Part shown: one piece after another, positions 43,001 to 51,432 of the stretch
How positions within the stretch are numbered: the first letter of the stretch is position 1
How the letters are laid out: every line of letters starts with the position of its first letter
Source of the DNA: Prorocentrum cordatum
Taxonomy: Eukaryota > Sar > Dinophyceae > Prorocentrales > Prorocentraceae
Assembly (NCBI GenBank): GCA_963575745.1
Contig: CAUYUJ010003573.1
Coordinates: 20,001-77,898, forward strand
Direction of reading: 5' to 3'
Length of the DNA: 57,898 nt
Made by a program: the position numbers and the translations under genes
Notes under the pieces: generated by a model
Databases searched by the model: none
Seen by the model: the letters and a program-made list of their open reading frames with translations, nothing else
Told to the model about the DNA's origin: nothing

Positions 43001-44930
43001 GAGGGCTCACGACAGCGACCTGAAGGTGCAGGACCTGCTCGACTTCAACAAGCTGGTGAGCGACGCCAAGACAGACCACGTGGACATCACTTTCCAGAAG
43101 ATCAACATGGACGATGCGATCGTGGTGGCCATCGGGGACTCAAGTCACGGCAATGTGGGCAAGACGAAGACGGCGAGCCAGGCCGGACTGGTCATCCTGC
43201 TAGCAGACAACAAGGACAACAAGTTCCTGCGCGGGATGCCTACCAAGATCACCCCTATGCTGTGGCGCTCACACCGCATTAAACGTGTGGTACGCAGTAT
43301 CCTTTCGGCCGAGACGATGGCAGCTTTGGAGGCGGTCGAGAGTGGCGACATGCTGAGGCAGCACTTGGTGGAACTACACTACGGACTGGGCTACCGGACC
43401 CACATGGAGGACGTCAAGGCAATTACCATGGTGGAGGTCACGGATTGCAAGTCTCTCTACGACCTGCTGCAGAAGCGCGGCACGGTTCCCTCCGAGAAGC
43501 GGCTGCTCATCGACATCGAGGCGCTCAGGAACGACATTGAGTTCAACAACGTGGTGAGCAAGTGGGTGAACACCAAGCAGATGCTCGCCGACTGCCTCAC
43601 CAAGCACGACGTGCGCGCTGGCGACTACATGAGGTACGTCCTGCAGACGGGCGAGTACCGGCTGACTGAGGACCTCATGGCGGACCAGGTTATCCATAAG
43701 CAACGGACGGAGCTCAAGGGACGCAGGGGGGAGTACTACCGCACGAAGTACCCCAAGCGACAGCGACCTGCCGATCAGCCTTTCGTGCACGAGGGCTACA
43801 CGTACTTCGAGGACTGCATCGCAGACGTGAGGTACAACGCGAAGGTCGTCCAACCTGCTCCGAAGCCCTACCTACGTTGGCGGATGATGCTGGGCCAGCG
43901 CGAGAACGATATCTGCTACGAGAAGCTCGAGGAGATGGTCGACTGGTCCGGCCTGGACCAGGTGGTGAAGCGTCGGACGATCCCGACGCACGTGCGTAAG
44001 TTGCTGACGGTCTACGCACCGACCAAGGGGGCCCTCGAGCGCTACGAGAAGGACTTTGCAGAGAAGCACACCATCAAGAAGCCAGATGCGACTGAGGATC
44101 CAGAGGACAAGGAGGAGTTGAATGTCACATCGGAGATGGAGATGCATGTGGAGTCAGACGTAAATGCCAAGCTGGATTGCACCGACGACACGAAGGAGAT
44201 CTACATGATGGACGCGACGGGGGCCGACGCTGAGGAGATCAGGGCAAGCCCACAGGGAGGTGCAGCTGCGGCGTGGACTACCATGGTAGTGTGTACTGTG
44301 TGTCGCATGACGGTGGACCAGTGCGAGTGTGGGCCGAGGACACGGAAGAAGCCACACAAGGACAAGGCCGAAGACAAGAAGGTCCCCAGCGACATAGACG
44401 ACGGCAGCTGGCAAGAAGTCCCGAGTGTACGCGCCACATCGGCGACACCGCCGACGCCATCTAAGAAGCTTATGCAGAAGGCATACCGTCTACACGAGAA
44501 GACCGGACACGCTCCCTACGAGAAGATCGAGAGTGACTTCGGAGACGTGCTGGAGGACGGAGTTCTGGAGGCGTACCGTATGGTGATCGACGAATGTGCA
44601 GTGTGTCGGAAGGCAACCCAGGAAGCTGGCAAAACCAAGTACACCAAGAAGTCAAGTCCGACGAACACAAAGTACAGGACGAAGGACCAAAGCAAGTATA
44701 TCGACCCCGACCTGTGCGAGCACCCGACGGACAAGCGAACGAGAGCAGGAACCAACCAGTATAAGGAGAAGATCAAGTGCACTGAGTGCGGGACCCTACT
44801 CGTGGACCGCGACACGCCATGGTGGAGCGAGGAGAAAGTGCTTCGGGCGCAGGCCAAGGCGGCGAAGGCACAGATGGAGAGACAGGCGTATGTGCGGGGA
44901 GATACGGGCTCGAGTTCTTCCAAGAAGTAG
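37047..44930 (+). CDS. Copia Gag-Pol polyprotein with methyltransferase-like domain
   Basis: Single polyprotein of 2,627 residues, about twice the usual Copia length. Order: Gag-like region (1-335; acidic stretch about 210-290); CCHC knuckle C341/C344/H349/C354; aspartic protease DSGA at 457-460; methyltransferase-like domain 671-885; pre-integrase HHCC module (HLNLSH..CTVC, about 1055-1100); integrase core D1116, D1178, E1214 with DD35E spacing; an integrase C-terminal YWR..GWRGPAIV segment (about 1336-1405); a Pro-rich linker; reverse transcriptase (about 1657-1990) with GDVDSAFLNG (D1772) and HVDD (D1873/D1874); RNase H with D2031, E2089, D2133 and closing LADCLTK (about 2180). The C-terminal 430 residues hold three extra Cys/His motifs. 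All catalytic residues I looked for are present. The ATG at 37,047 is the first in frame after the primer site. How Gag is made separately from Pol is not visible. Confidence 0.95.
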   Translation: MTEHHNSAVDPRIPVLKGETLKDFTRYKRTVQAAELSCETEDQLQALGPKLYRNLLGADNSISVLIEQTDPKDYAKKEGARALLAYLEAQRFAKSSFRELPKAFDAFFDQTHFERKGEEPMAAFCTAMEVAKRNLEEVDPDTKISSNELGYHTLKRSGLDKDERNLVIARAEETFNFQKISMTLKNLFPRGSAKHRGQVRSGWRWTMNTEEEPPDEEDPGEYWVQDDDGYWYEWDDERGIHVCTDEGDDNGWDCSDLFFIEDDADTFLADEDDDYRRALVTLRESRLKMNKLRAARGFFKGRIDGVVDESAAAGGKAAGRSFSKGNPGKGKDKGKSKDKRCTNCGRMDHDTANCPTGGSTGKAGKPKGRGKGPKGVQRPRRYGFWAMTTLVCAVPACVNFVGQMTAVGELADSAVVQTAEDVYDIMTVSVDSDPIVPERLELEVLVSKEAVPAALVDSGASVAVAGRGWLDRVETELAKYGLKPIKVDATQRFKGLGGAKREAKQKWIIPIGIGRVHAIQEYFEIPGDMVGLTSRKNLADWKTNLYVREDGHWADFQELGVYDKELVKLPGGHAGIDIFDYDLESYETEPLFEKFRIHQVDPEPEVFLVAETLQEVKPDFQLKDDADAWVAEALKNGNKGILKKSTVKRIDKLMKEYEVIFDVLRDNSETFLWELFAKEARFTRAASRGGHANATPSDLSVGVNFNDPKVCSDFLFMIKIFKPWMVSVAFPCTPFTNMQEFQRAQGMGDWVDDMVEEFTPLVGFSADVLRLQAEGGRIGIGENPLTSRAWNQESMTDLTSWKDDRPPSYDTVTLHQCMYGLVDENGTPIRKATRMLVPYGSCFPSWLERRCDGGHAHAETVGRSAMLSRSAAWPEELGKTLVKAGTHELAMRTTLKELRIWNNGEKIPSRPTVNGVAKAYKLRKELIDVRVLRGTEEIPLPRGAVRRIYAMYSSEGLLADYSDAYADDLDFQTIDLAERYPSDTVVAIYVKEPKVQTSYPATVFAYGATPKEFKPDDRDADAVHRDLHEEGKGFGDKPPDITTAQWGALRKLHLNLSHPSAHALKRRLKSYGVSKEVLEAVDKLDCTVCKELGRPNTTRSANLKLSTEFNENVFLDEAEVILSDGTRLMVMVILDDASSFRVIVPTTAVRSITGEESLRCFSQGWLSWAGPPKVLYYDAAKGHITKRFAEIGDKYNILMRPVPAEAPQLKGRVERAIDFFKDHFQRLNRDVQLTKNDEPTVWTSVIASTCNNHIRRNGFTPYQYVLGKSPGTPTSLIEAMEGDQRQLAAQSAALFEDGPRRAEQIRAAANRAFFELDSDDAVRRATIGRVRPPRGPFVPGQLVFYWREVKHVKSKRLQGELGWRGPAIVLATEGHTRLHLSYRGVPVLVTPEQVRHASRDEAEMVENEDLVRQLSQWRGGPTLQKGFIDERGPGPEGSQQTGTRRERSNDDSDDEDVGDDPPMTKVPRTEPTPPTPRPPPVEATPRRERVIEEAPGAQPGGLPEVPPLPGDGPGLQVHGPAYDPPAPDAAGQGHSTDLDAAAVPGNPHHEPERAEQPGQPEPAPPKGFKKPLPDDRLQDKERLRLRREALKEAAMRLPRIPDDPSDLPMGDDSALYVKVSRAVENRTRDAFLARRTDTAKKQVAPKKGRELRSIPAEWKEAFDASDLDEWRKWIQYDAVEWPTEKELAGVEKTDVLPMRRVRTDKNEPTRGSLSYEQHPLKAKSRNIVPGYKDKQLLAGELQTNAPTLTDTATAVILQEAASQEGWTLEQGDVDSAFLNGKYLDSSRRVYFRAPKGGLPAVPEMGWPFVPEGTILKAKKGIYGLNDAPLLWYEEHRDTILSLPGASRSKLCPALFIFHDENGKLIGLIGTHVDDDLVAGSPEFFANQVATLRKIHCYGKWQSARTGFHHCGRFLKQNDDGTIKCSQREYTESIGKIPISAERRRNKEAKATAEERALLHSGNGQIQWLVRTTRMDLAFRLVESQTRAHDSDLKVQDLLDFNKLVSDAKTDHVDITFQKINMDDAIVVAIGDSSHGNVGKTKTASQAGLVILLADNKDNKFLRGMPTKITPMLWRSHRIKRVVRSILSAETMAALEAVESGDMLRQHLVELHYGLGYRTHMEDVKAITMVEVTDCKSLYDLLQKRGTVPSEKRLLIDIEALRNDIEFNNVVSKWVNTKQMLADCLTKHDVRAGDYMRYVLQTGEYRLTEDLMADQVIHKQRTELKGRRGEYYRTKYPKRQRPADQPFVHEGYTYFEDCIADVRYNAKVVQPAPKPYLRWRMMLGQRENDICYEKLEEMVDWSGLDQVVKRRTIPTHVRKLLTVYAPTKGALERYEKDFAEKHTIKKPDATEDPEDKEELNVTSEMEMHVESDVNAKLDCTDDTKEIYMMDATGADAEEIRASPQGGAAAAWTTMVVCTVCRMTVDQCECGPRTRKKPHKDKAEDKKVPSDIDDGSWQEVPSVRATSATPPTPSKKLMQKAYRLHEKTGHAPYEKIESDFGDVLEDGVLEAYRMVIDECAVCRKATQEAGKTKYTKKSSPTNTKYRTKDQSKYIDPDLCEHPTDKRTRAGTNQYKEKIKCTECGTLLVDRDTPWWSEEKVLRAQAKAAKAQMERQAYVRGDTGSSSSKK
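39057..39701 (+). other. Methyltransferase-like domain inside the polyprotein
   Basis: Residues 671-885, between protease and integrase, where ordinary Copia elements have only a linker. Motifs in cytosine-methyltransferase order: FLWELFAKEARFTRAA (motif I position), VAFPCTPF with C732 (motif IV, PCQ position), GIGENP with E782 (motif VI, ENV position), LHQCMYGL (motif VIII position), and CDGGHAH ending near 857. The glycine-rich part of motif I is poor and PCQ reads PCT, so the enzyme may be inactive or have another target. The assignment rests on motif order, not on an alignment. Confidence 0.6.
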
Positions 44931-44956
44931 TTTGTCTTTGGTTACATACATATTTC

Positions 44957-45040
44957 ATGAAGTTGGATTTCGTAGACGACACTATGGATTATTTCATATA
45001 CGACGGCTTCGCCGATTACCTTGACTTCATAGAGTACTGA
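44957..45040 (+). CDS. Possible 27-residue acidic peptide
   Basis: A short frame between the polyprotein stop and the 3' LTR: starts MKLDFVDD, then DYFIYDGFADYLDFIEY and a stop. It is acidic and aromatic, with no Lys or Arg after residue 2. It begins 27 bases after the polyprotein stop codon. It could be a real small protein of the element or chance; no family is known to me. Confidence 0.2.
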   Translation: MKLDFVDDTMDYFIYDGFADYLDFIEY

Positions 45041-45085
45041 GTTTTGCGAGTTTGCCCGGCGCTCGAACGAGAGGCAAGCTTAGCT

Positions 45086-45096
45086 AGAGAAAATAG
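45086..45096 (+). promoter_or_regulatory. Candidate polypurine tract
   Basis: AGAGAAAATAG, seven bases before the 3' LTR. Short and interrupted by one T, so this is a weak call made mainly from position. Confidence 0.35.
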
Positions 45097-45102
45097 TATG
45101 AA

Positions 45103-45332
45103 TGTGATTTCTGGGGGAAAGACCCAGGGCATGTATCTAGCACGCTTGTGTACATGTGTGTATCAAGCGCCGGCGCTTGGGCTCGAGAGAAAGGCGCTTC
45201 CCTTCTCCCACTGCAGAAGCGACGGGTCGAGGGAGCGATAGCGGCTTGGAGCTATTCGATCGAGTTCTCTTTCGAGATTCCCGCCGACGGTATCGACACG
45301 CTCGAGCGGGAGAGTTTCGACCAGAAACGAGG
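45103..45332 (+). repeat. 3' long terminal repeat
   Basis: Identical to the 5' LTR over its full 230 bp, including the 16-bp palindrome (45,164-45,179). Confidence 0.95.
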
Positions 45333-45337
45333 TGATG
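45333..45337. other. Target-site duplication (right)
   Basis: TGATG, matching 36,721-36,725. Confidence 0.8.
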
Positions 45338-46080
45338 CAAGCTATGTAGCGCAAGTCATGTAGTGCAACCAATGCGGGGCAGCACACGTGGTGCAACTGA
45401 TATGGTGCACTTTACGTGGTGCAAGCTACGTGGTGGCATGTGTATGATTCATTGTGCGTTGTGCAAGCAATGCGCTGCAAGCTATGTGATGTATTCAATG
45501 TATGGTGAAATAGATGTGGTGCAAAATTTTGGGTTGCAAGCTACGTTGTGCAAGCTATAGGTGCGAGTTTTATGGTGCACCCAGCGCACGTGGCGCCCTC
45601 GAGGCGCGCACAGGACGGACCCGGGGCGCTCGCGGGCGGCCGCGAACCAGGCACAGGGCGAAACTCCCGCAGACCCATAATATTACTTTAAGCCAAGAGA
45701 GAATTCGTAAATGTGCGCACTTATCGAGCAATACACGTGTACAACTATGTTAGCCAACGTGAACCCCAAGCAATGTGTTTCTAGCCGTAGACGTGGTGTT
45801 ACCTACACGACACAATCCGTGTGGGGGTATCTATATGGAGCAGTCTATGTGGTGCCATATGTGTTTGCAACTATGCGGCGCAATCCGGATCGCGCAATAT
45901 AATATGGGCAATCTACTTAGAGCAATACATGGGATGATGTCTTCGCGGTTCAATATATGTATATGTATATATTACATATATGGTGCAATTTAGGTGAAGC
46001 CATCTATGTGGTACAATATGCCTGGTGCAACCTATGTTGTACAATATACGTGGTGCTATTTTCGCGGTGCAAACTATGTG
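45338..46080. repeat. CTATGTGGTGCAA degenerate array
   Basis: Units of about 15 bp (GCAAGCTATGTGGT, GTGCAACCTATGT and variants) fill 45,338-45,570 and 45,820-46,080. Bases 45,580-45,815 are unassigned. Similar short arrays lie at 47,610-47,665, 52,040-52,075, 54,555-54,610 and 56,065-56,272. Confidence 0.75.
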
Positions 46081-47615
46081 GTGCAATTGGCTACCCTGCA
46101 CCGCGCTTGACCACTCCACTGCTCGCGCAAACATCCCACCCACCCACCCGCAATTTGGTTTGCAAAATCTCTTAAGACCGTGACGGTGGGTACCAAATGG
46201 CACTTGGCAACGACAGCGACGCCGACGACGACAGCGACAAGGACGACAACGACGGCGCCGACATCGACTACGGCGACACCGACGACATCTCCAACGAACT
46301 CGACGACACCGACGACGACGACGACGACGACGCCGACGCCGACGACGACGACGACGACGATGCCAACGACGACGACGATGACGACGCCGACGACGACGAC
46401 AACGACGACACCGACGACGACGACGACGACGTCAACGACGCCGACGACAACGACAACGACGACGACGACGACGACGACGGCCGCGACGACGACGACGAAG
46501 ACGACGACGACGCCGAAGACGACGACGACGCCGACGACGACGACGACGAAGACGACGACGACGTCGCCAACGAGACGACGACGAGGGAGGAGGGAGGACG
46601 ACGACGGCGACAACGACGACAACGACGACAACGACGGGGGAGGAGGGAGGACGGCGACGACGCGAACGACGAAGAATGAGGAAGGACGGTGACGCCGACG
46701 ACGACAACGACGAGGGAGGAAGGAAGACGACGACGACGACAACGACGACGACGACGACGAAATAGGAGGGACGACGACGAGACGCCGACGACGGACGACG
46801 ACGACGACGACGACGAGGGAGGAGGAGGAAGGACGACCACGGCGACAAAGACGACGGAAACGACCGCGACGCCAAAGAGGACGACGACGACGAACACGAG
46901 GAAAGACAGAGGACGACGTATGCGACGACGACGACGACGACGACGCGGGAGGAGGGAGGACGGCGACGACGACGACGCAAGAGCGCGCGCGCACGCTTTT
47001 GTTGAAAATCCGTGTTGTAAAACCTTGTGTTTTTGTAGGTTTTTAGGGCACACGATTTTGAAGTCCTTCCGAAACCGATGAGTTTCAAGGATTTCGGCAT
47101 ACGCGCGCGACGACGCGCGCGTCCGCTCTTCGTCCAATTTTTTCGCAGGGGATTCTCGCGACGACACACGCGCAAGGGCGTCCGACAGATTTCGACATGC
47201 GCGAGCGAAGCCCGTTTGGTAGCATGTTGTGAAAATATTGAAAACCGACGGTTTTCTTCAGATTTCGCAAGAGCTCGCGCGTAAGCTTTTTTAGCAAATC
47301 AGTGTTGCGAAACTCTGTGTTTTTGTGTGTTTTCGAAACTCGATTGCGAAATTTTTCCGACACCCGAGGCTTTTGAAGGATTTCGGTATGCGCGCGCGAC
47401 GACGCGCGCGTGCGCACTTCGTCCTATTTTTTGCAATGCAAAAAATCCTTTCTTAACAAGGGAACCTCAAGGGGAGCGATCCCGGCCCCCCTAGGATAGT
47501 GCAAATTCAGATTTAGGATGGACATGTGGTCAGAATCAAATACGATTTGCATACCCGAAAGGGGGCGGATAACGCCGGGGGGTAGACTCTATTCTCTGTT
47601 TAGAAAGGAGAATCC
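46080..47615. repeat. Dispersed repeat R, copy 3
   Basis: Order: GCTCGCGCAAACATCCCACC leader; GACCGTGACGGTGGGTACCA; (GAC)n core (46,200-46,980); two tandem units of about 290 bp starting GCTTTTGTTGAAAATCCGTG (46,996) and GCTTTTTTAGCAAATCAGTG (47,285), each ending in GCGCGCGACGACGCGCGC; then GGGAACCTCAAGGGGAGC, GATTTAGGATGGACATGTGG and GGGGGGTAGACTC. Asp-, Thr-, Arg- and Ser-rich frames over the core are artefacts. Confidence 0.85.
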
Positions 47616-48445
47616 ATGTTGCGCAGACTTTGTGGTGCAGTCTACGTAGTGCAATCAATCTACATTGGCCAACCCGTCTGTGCTCAGCAAACGAGGGTTT
47701 GCATTTTCTGACGCGGACAGCCCATGATCAAGTTCCCACCTGTATCTTCACGGTGCAGTGCCGAGGCCCAGGCACGACCGTGCACACTGCGCGCAGAAGA
47801 AGAACGCACATGCTGGAACGCACAGCTCCGGAAAACAAATACGGAACTGGAGTGGAGATACCTACGCCCGCACGGTGGAACATCGATATGCATGCGGCGA
47901 TGCTGCGACACTTGATAAACTTGCGCGTGCGTGCCCCGACATGGCGATGACAGCGGGACCCGCGCAAGCGCCCAATGCGAGTAAGAGAGGGAAGCAGAGA
48001 GGGGGGAGGCCAAGGGGGGGAGGGGAGGGGGGCAACCGAACGCCAGCACCGAGCGTCTCCGACGATGGCATTCGCGGACTCGTCGCCCGAACGGTCGGCG
48101 CCGACAACGCATCGCCACGATGACCGAGCGAGGGGCGCGAGCGAGAAGCCATGCGCCATTCGGCGCGCGAGTACTTGAAATAACGCAGCGCCAGGGCAAG
48201 AAGGCCAGTGCGCAGCGCGGCCGTCAAGCGCAAACTTTGTCGCACAATGACGCCACGTTCGTTCGTCCGCCACGCAATCAAACAAGACGGAGTCGGAGCC
48301 GAAACGGTTGCGAATCAAGCTGCGCATACACTTGTCCACTCATGACTGGGGCGCCTGGGCGCCCGCCTAACAGAGCCCGCCACAGGTCCCGCACTCCCCG
48401 GTTGGAACCCGCAACACGTCGTCACCCCTAAACCAGCCGATGTTT
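47616..48445. other. No gene recognised
   Basis: Mixed, moderately GC-rich sequence. A minus-strand frame of 203 codons (47,728-48,339) and overlapping plus-strand frames match nothing I know. G-rich run near 48,000-48,030. Confidence 0.4.
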
Positions 48446-48450
48446 CCGAA

Positions 48451-49114
48451 TCATAAAAGTTGATGTTTTAGCGGCGGGTCGCTGCAGGGTCGCGCGCCTG
48501 CTCTTTCCAACACGGATATGTTTAAAATTCTTGAGATGTCAGAGTGCCGCATGTTCAAGATACCCCGGAGGCAACGAGCTTGAAATACATCGAAACGTCG
48601 TCTTTCAAACTTGTTCTGGCACGCGGGGCCCAGCGAATGCATGACCTTGGTCGCGACGAGCGCAGCAAACAACTTTCTTGAGATGATGATGGACGTGCGT
48701 CTCCACGCCTGCATGCATCTCTGAAGCTCCCACCAAGCTGCCCCCAGCCGCCGTCTTATTACTTGCTTGAGAATCCCAGAATTGAACACATATGCTCCCA
48801 AATATTGAATATGGCCGGCAGGATCCATGACTTTCCTGCTGGGGTCTCGCAATACGACAGCACACCTCGACTGTAGCAGCTGGAAGTTGCCCCAGCGTAG
48901 CTCCATGCCGACTTCTGCGCCTCTGGCGCGCGCGCCCCATGGAAGCCCCATTCGCCGCTGATATGGTCGCATCAATCCACTCCGCCTCGTCTCGCTTCAC
49001 TGATTTCCGCAGTTCCTTCAGCAATATTTGCGCTTCAACTCTGTCGTTTACTGAGCGTGCCGAACTTCGCTTCCTTATCATATATATATATATATCGCGC
49101 ACCGTAGTACCCAT
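48451..49114 (-). pseudogene. LINE reverse transcriptase C-terminal remnant
   Basis: The minus strand encodes IQYLGAYVFNSG, then IRRRLGAAWWELQRC and FDVFQARCLRGILNM. These match the thumb and post-RT region of non-LTR reverse transcriptases (usual pattern YLGS, then RIxxAW, then CLRxIL). Just upstream (49,114-48,940) is the linker that normally precedes the RT (ILLKELRKSVKRDEAEWID). The palm with the [FY]xDD catalytic motif is absent, so an internal deletion joined the two near 48,940. Confidence 0.75.
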
Positions 49115-49152
49115 GGCTGTCTTGCTAAGTCTTCCCTGTGCGGTAGTTCAAC

Positions 49153-50311
49153 CTACGCTCGTTCAAAGGCCTGTTTAGTAGCGCAACACATGCCTCGGGC
49201 ACTTGTTGCCGCAGTCGCGCTCACCAGGAATACTCGCGCAAATGCTTCCAGGGCGCCGTCTGTTCCCAAAGCTTCGACATCGCGCGAGTCATCGCACACG
49301 CGTCGCGCAGGCGGCGCGTCCAGTGCCAGGGCGCACGTGACCAGGAAATGATCAGCAGCCAGAGCTGCTCCTCGAAGACTTCCCAAGGCTTCGATCTTGT
49401 CCAACAGGGTCGGCCCACACAGAAATTAAGTCGACGACGTTGCGCGTCGGTTCGCTAATCGGGCCTTGCGCTGGCACCCCGGCCCCCCGACCTTAATCTC
49501 CAAATGCTGGTCGAAGAACGCGGTTGCGATCACAAGGGCGTTCCCAACGAAGACTTCCAACAAAAGTTCTCTTTGGGGGGCCTCCACTTCGCGCAATGTT
49601 TCGCGACACCATCCGAAGCTGCCAACAACGTCATCTTACCCAAATCTGGCGGGGCCCACCCTCGAGTTCAAGTCTCCAAAGAAACTCATGAAGTAGTTCG
49701 CACTGCAGCACCAACACTCCTTGTCGAGCGCGGTCGTTCCTGCCCCCCCCCCCCCACACCCCCACCCCACCCCCCACCACACCCCGCCCACCCGCCACCC
49801 ACCCCCACCCCCACCCCGGGAAGGGGGAAACAAAATCTCTTGAGGCGGTCTCAAACTTTGATGGGCACACACGTTTGAAACACCGTTCGATTTCGAACGC
49901 ACGCGAAACTTCAACACGCAAATTCGGTCAGATACTCGCTTGAATGATTTCGCATGCCGCCGGGCTGCCAGCGCTTCGATAAATCCAACATCTGTCCACG
50001 CCATACCATCACCACCCGCTCCAGACATTATGACGTGGTGGTCGTCGAATGTGTAAAACTCTGCCACGTGCTTCCTTGTCTCTTGCACCAAGTATACCGA
50101 CACCATACAATGCCATATGATGGATCAGCTCCACTGTCCTCACATCTGTCAACCCTTGAACGTTCCAATGGCCAAACGCAAACGATTCGCAAGCAGTATC
50201 GTCATTCTGCGTTGATTTGTTTGTTGTAGTTTTGTTGAACGACTTCGCGCTTGAAGCGAGTACTTTGGCATCCCCCCGCCTCGAAATTAGACGGTTCAAG
50301 AACCTCCACAT
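49153..50311 (-). pseudogene. LINE AP-endonuclease (EEP) remnant
   Basis: Minus strand: GHWNVQGLTDVRTVELI opens the exonuclease-endonuclease-phosphatase fold. A frameshift near 50,095 leads to YLVQETRK, the position of the catalytic QE. FFGDLNSRVG follows at about 49,680-49,654 (GDxN motif), and AADHFLVTC near 49,340 is the closing SDH-type motif. A CCCCA-rich microsatellite (49,742-49,818) has expanded inside the coding region. Frames must be changed at least twice to read it all, so it is dead. Confidence 0.75.
49742..49818. repeat. C-rich (CCCCA)n tract
   Basis: About 77 bases of CCCCCACC-type sequence within the endonuclease remnant. Confidence 0.9.
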
Positions 50312-50448
50312 GAAGATCAGGACTTCGACGAGGTGGTGAAACTCTGCCTTCTTGCCCCTGGAACCGTCATTTACCCTTTCATGCGCCCTTGCTTTCCTGC
50401 GCCCTGCTCAGCCCGTTTGCCCGGTCTTGGAGCTGTTTCCACTCGGGA

Positions 50449-51432
50449 TCACTTTGAAGCTCGCCCCAGGGCTCCCACTCTGAACTCAACCACGAACTTT
50501 GACTCTCCTCGTTCACGACAGCAGCACGCATGAGTTCTTCCACCGGCCTTCGGGACCCCCGCGCTCGCATTCACTTTGACAAACTTCTGTTCGAAGCCCC
50601 GCTTTGTGAGCAAGTAACGCAATCCCAAGAACAACGATGGTATCATTCGCGTTTCAAGTGGGGTGTTTAAGTTGCACCAAACCCGCCTACTGCCTTCCCA
50701 TGGGTTGGCCATTTTGAAGCAGAGGTCCTCCAAGTACGTTTGCGCTTCATGTGCCCCCGCGGCCGCCCCGAGCTCGATGAACATCATGTCGTTGAACTTT
50801 TCTCTGGCGGCCCCTCTTTGTAGATCTTCGCAGGGGCGTCGATCTTGCCGTCACGCGAGGCTTGTAGTGCCCAGTGTTCTGCTTCCTGAAGTGCGGGGCG
50901 CGGTAAACCACCTAGAACAATGGTCGATGCACCCTCCGAGGTTGTCGACGGCTTCCTGAGCCAAGAGACTTGGCGTTCCAAGTCATGGAGCTTGGTTTCG
51001 AACTCAACGCCCCCCGATCGCGCAGGAGTTGCCGATTTGCTCCTCGGCGAAGTTGGCCTGGACGGGTTCATTATGCCTCGACCCTTTTCGTGATCTCATC
51101 CACTGCGACCTTCAGCGGATAAACGGCATTCTGAAGGTCCACCTTCGAGACTCCGTGCGCCTTGAAGGCCTCGATGTCCACTCGGATCGGCCTCAACTCA
51201 TGCTTCAAGAGATTGCCGATGGCCTCCATGGTGACAGGCGTCCCGGCTGGAGAAGCCATGTTAGCGCCGTTCGCCGACCCAACACCTGTCAGGCGCTGGA
51301 GAAACTCATCTTGTCAAGCTCGAGGTCCTTCATCGTCCACTTTGAATGGTGGACTCCCCGTAGGTGGTACTTTATCTGATGACTTGAGCACACCTTACAC
51401 TGGGGTCCCCATGTGGTGTTTTCTGCTGGCAT
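50449..51432 (-). pseudogene. LINE ORF1-like remnant
   Basis: Begins on the minus strand at an ATG (51,432-51,430) with MPAENTTWGPQCKVC, a possible zinc-binding Cys pair. A segment in another frame (51,259-51,071) looks helical. Then come FETKLHDLERQVSWL (coiled-coil-like), ASTIVLGGLPR (start of an RRM-like fold) and FNDMMFIELGAAAGAHEA in a shifted frame. This is the layout of ORF1 nucleic-acid-binding proteins of LINEs. At least three frame changes. Assignment is moderate for the coiled coil and RRM-like part, weak for the rest. Confidence 0.45.

Larger units (their letters stand above)
36726..45332 (+). mobile_element. Intact Ty1/copia LTR retrotransposon (8.6 kb)
   Basis: Complete element with identical 230-bp LTRs, a 5-bp duplication of the target, a tRNA primer site 1 nt after the left LTR, and one uninterrupted 2,627-codon frame. 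Integrase lies before reverse transcriptase, which defines the Copia order (Gypsy has the reverse). LTR identity and an unbroken frame indicate a recent insertion and possibly an active copy. It lies within an array of CTATGTGGTGCAA units, which it interrupts. Confidence 0.95.
48451..51432 (-). mobile_element. Broken non-LTR (LINE) retrotransposon
   Basis: Minus-strand relic with, in order, an ORF1-like part (51,432-50,449), an endonuclease part (50,311-49,153) and the C-terminal end of a reverse transcriptase (49,114-48,451). Frames change several times and the catalytic half of the reverse transcriptase is missing, so it cannot be autonomous. It lies between R copies and has no LTRs. Confidence 0.75.

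Noticed and set aside
37047-44930. Alternative assignment of the element as Gypsy or as an endogenous retrovirus
   Set aside because: Integrase precedes reverse transcriptase and the RNase H ends in LADCLTK, both Copia features. No envelope-like region follows; only a 27-codon frame lies before the 3' LTR.
46074-47175. Asp/Thr-rich plus-strand and Ser/Val/Arg-rich minus-strand frames over the (GAC)n arrays
   Set aside because: Triplet repeats give open frames on both strands; no conserved domain.
47728-48339. Minus-strand 203-codon frame
   Set aside because: No recognised domain; competing frames of similar length on the plus strand; GC-rich composition makes such frames likely by chance.
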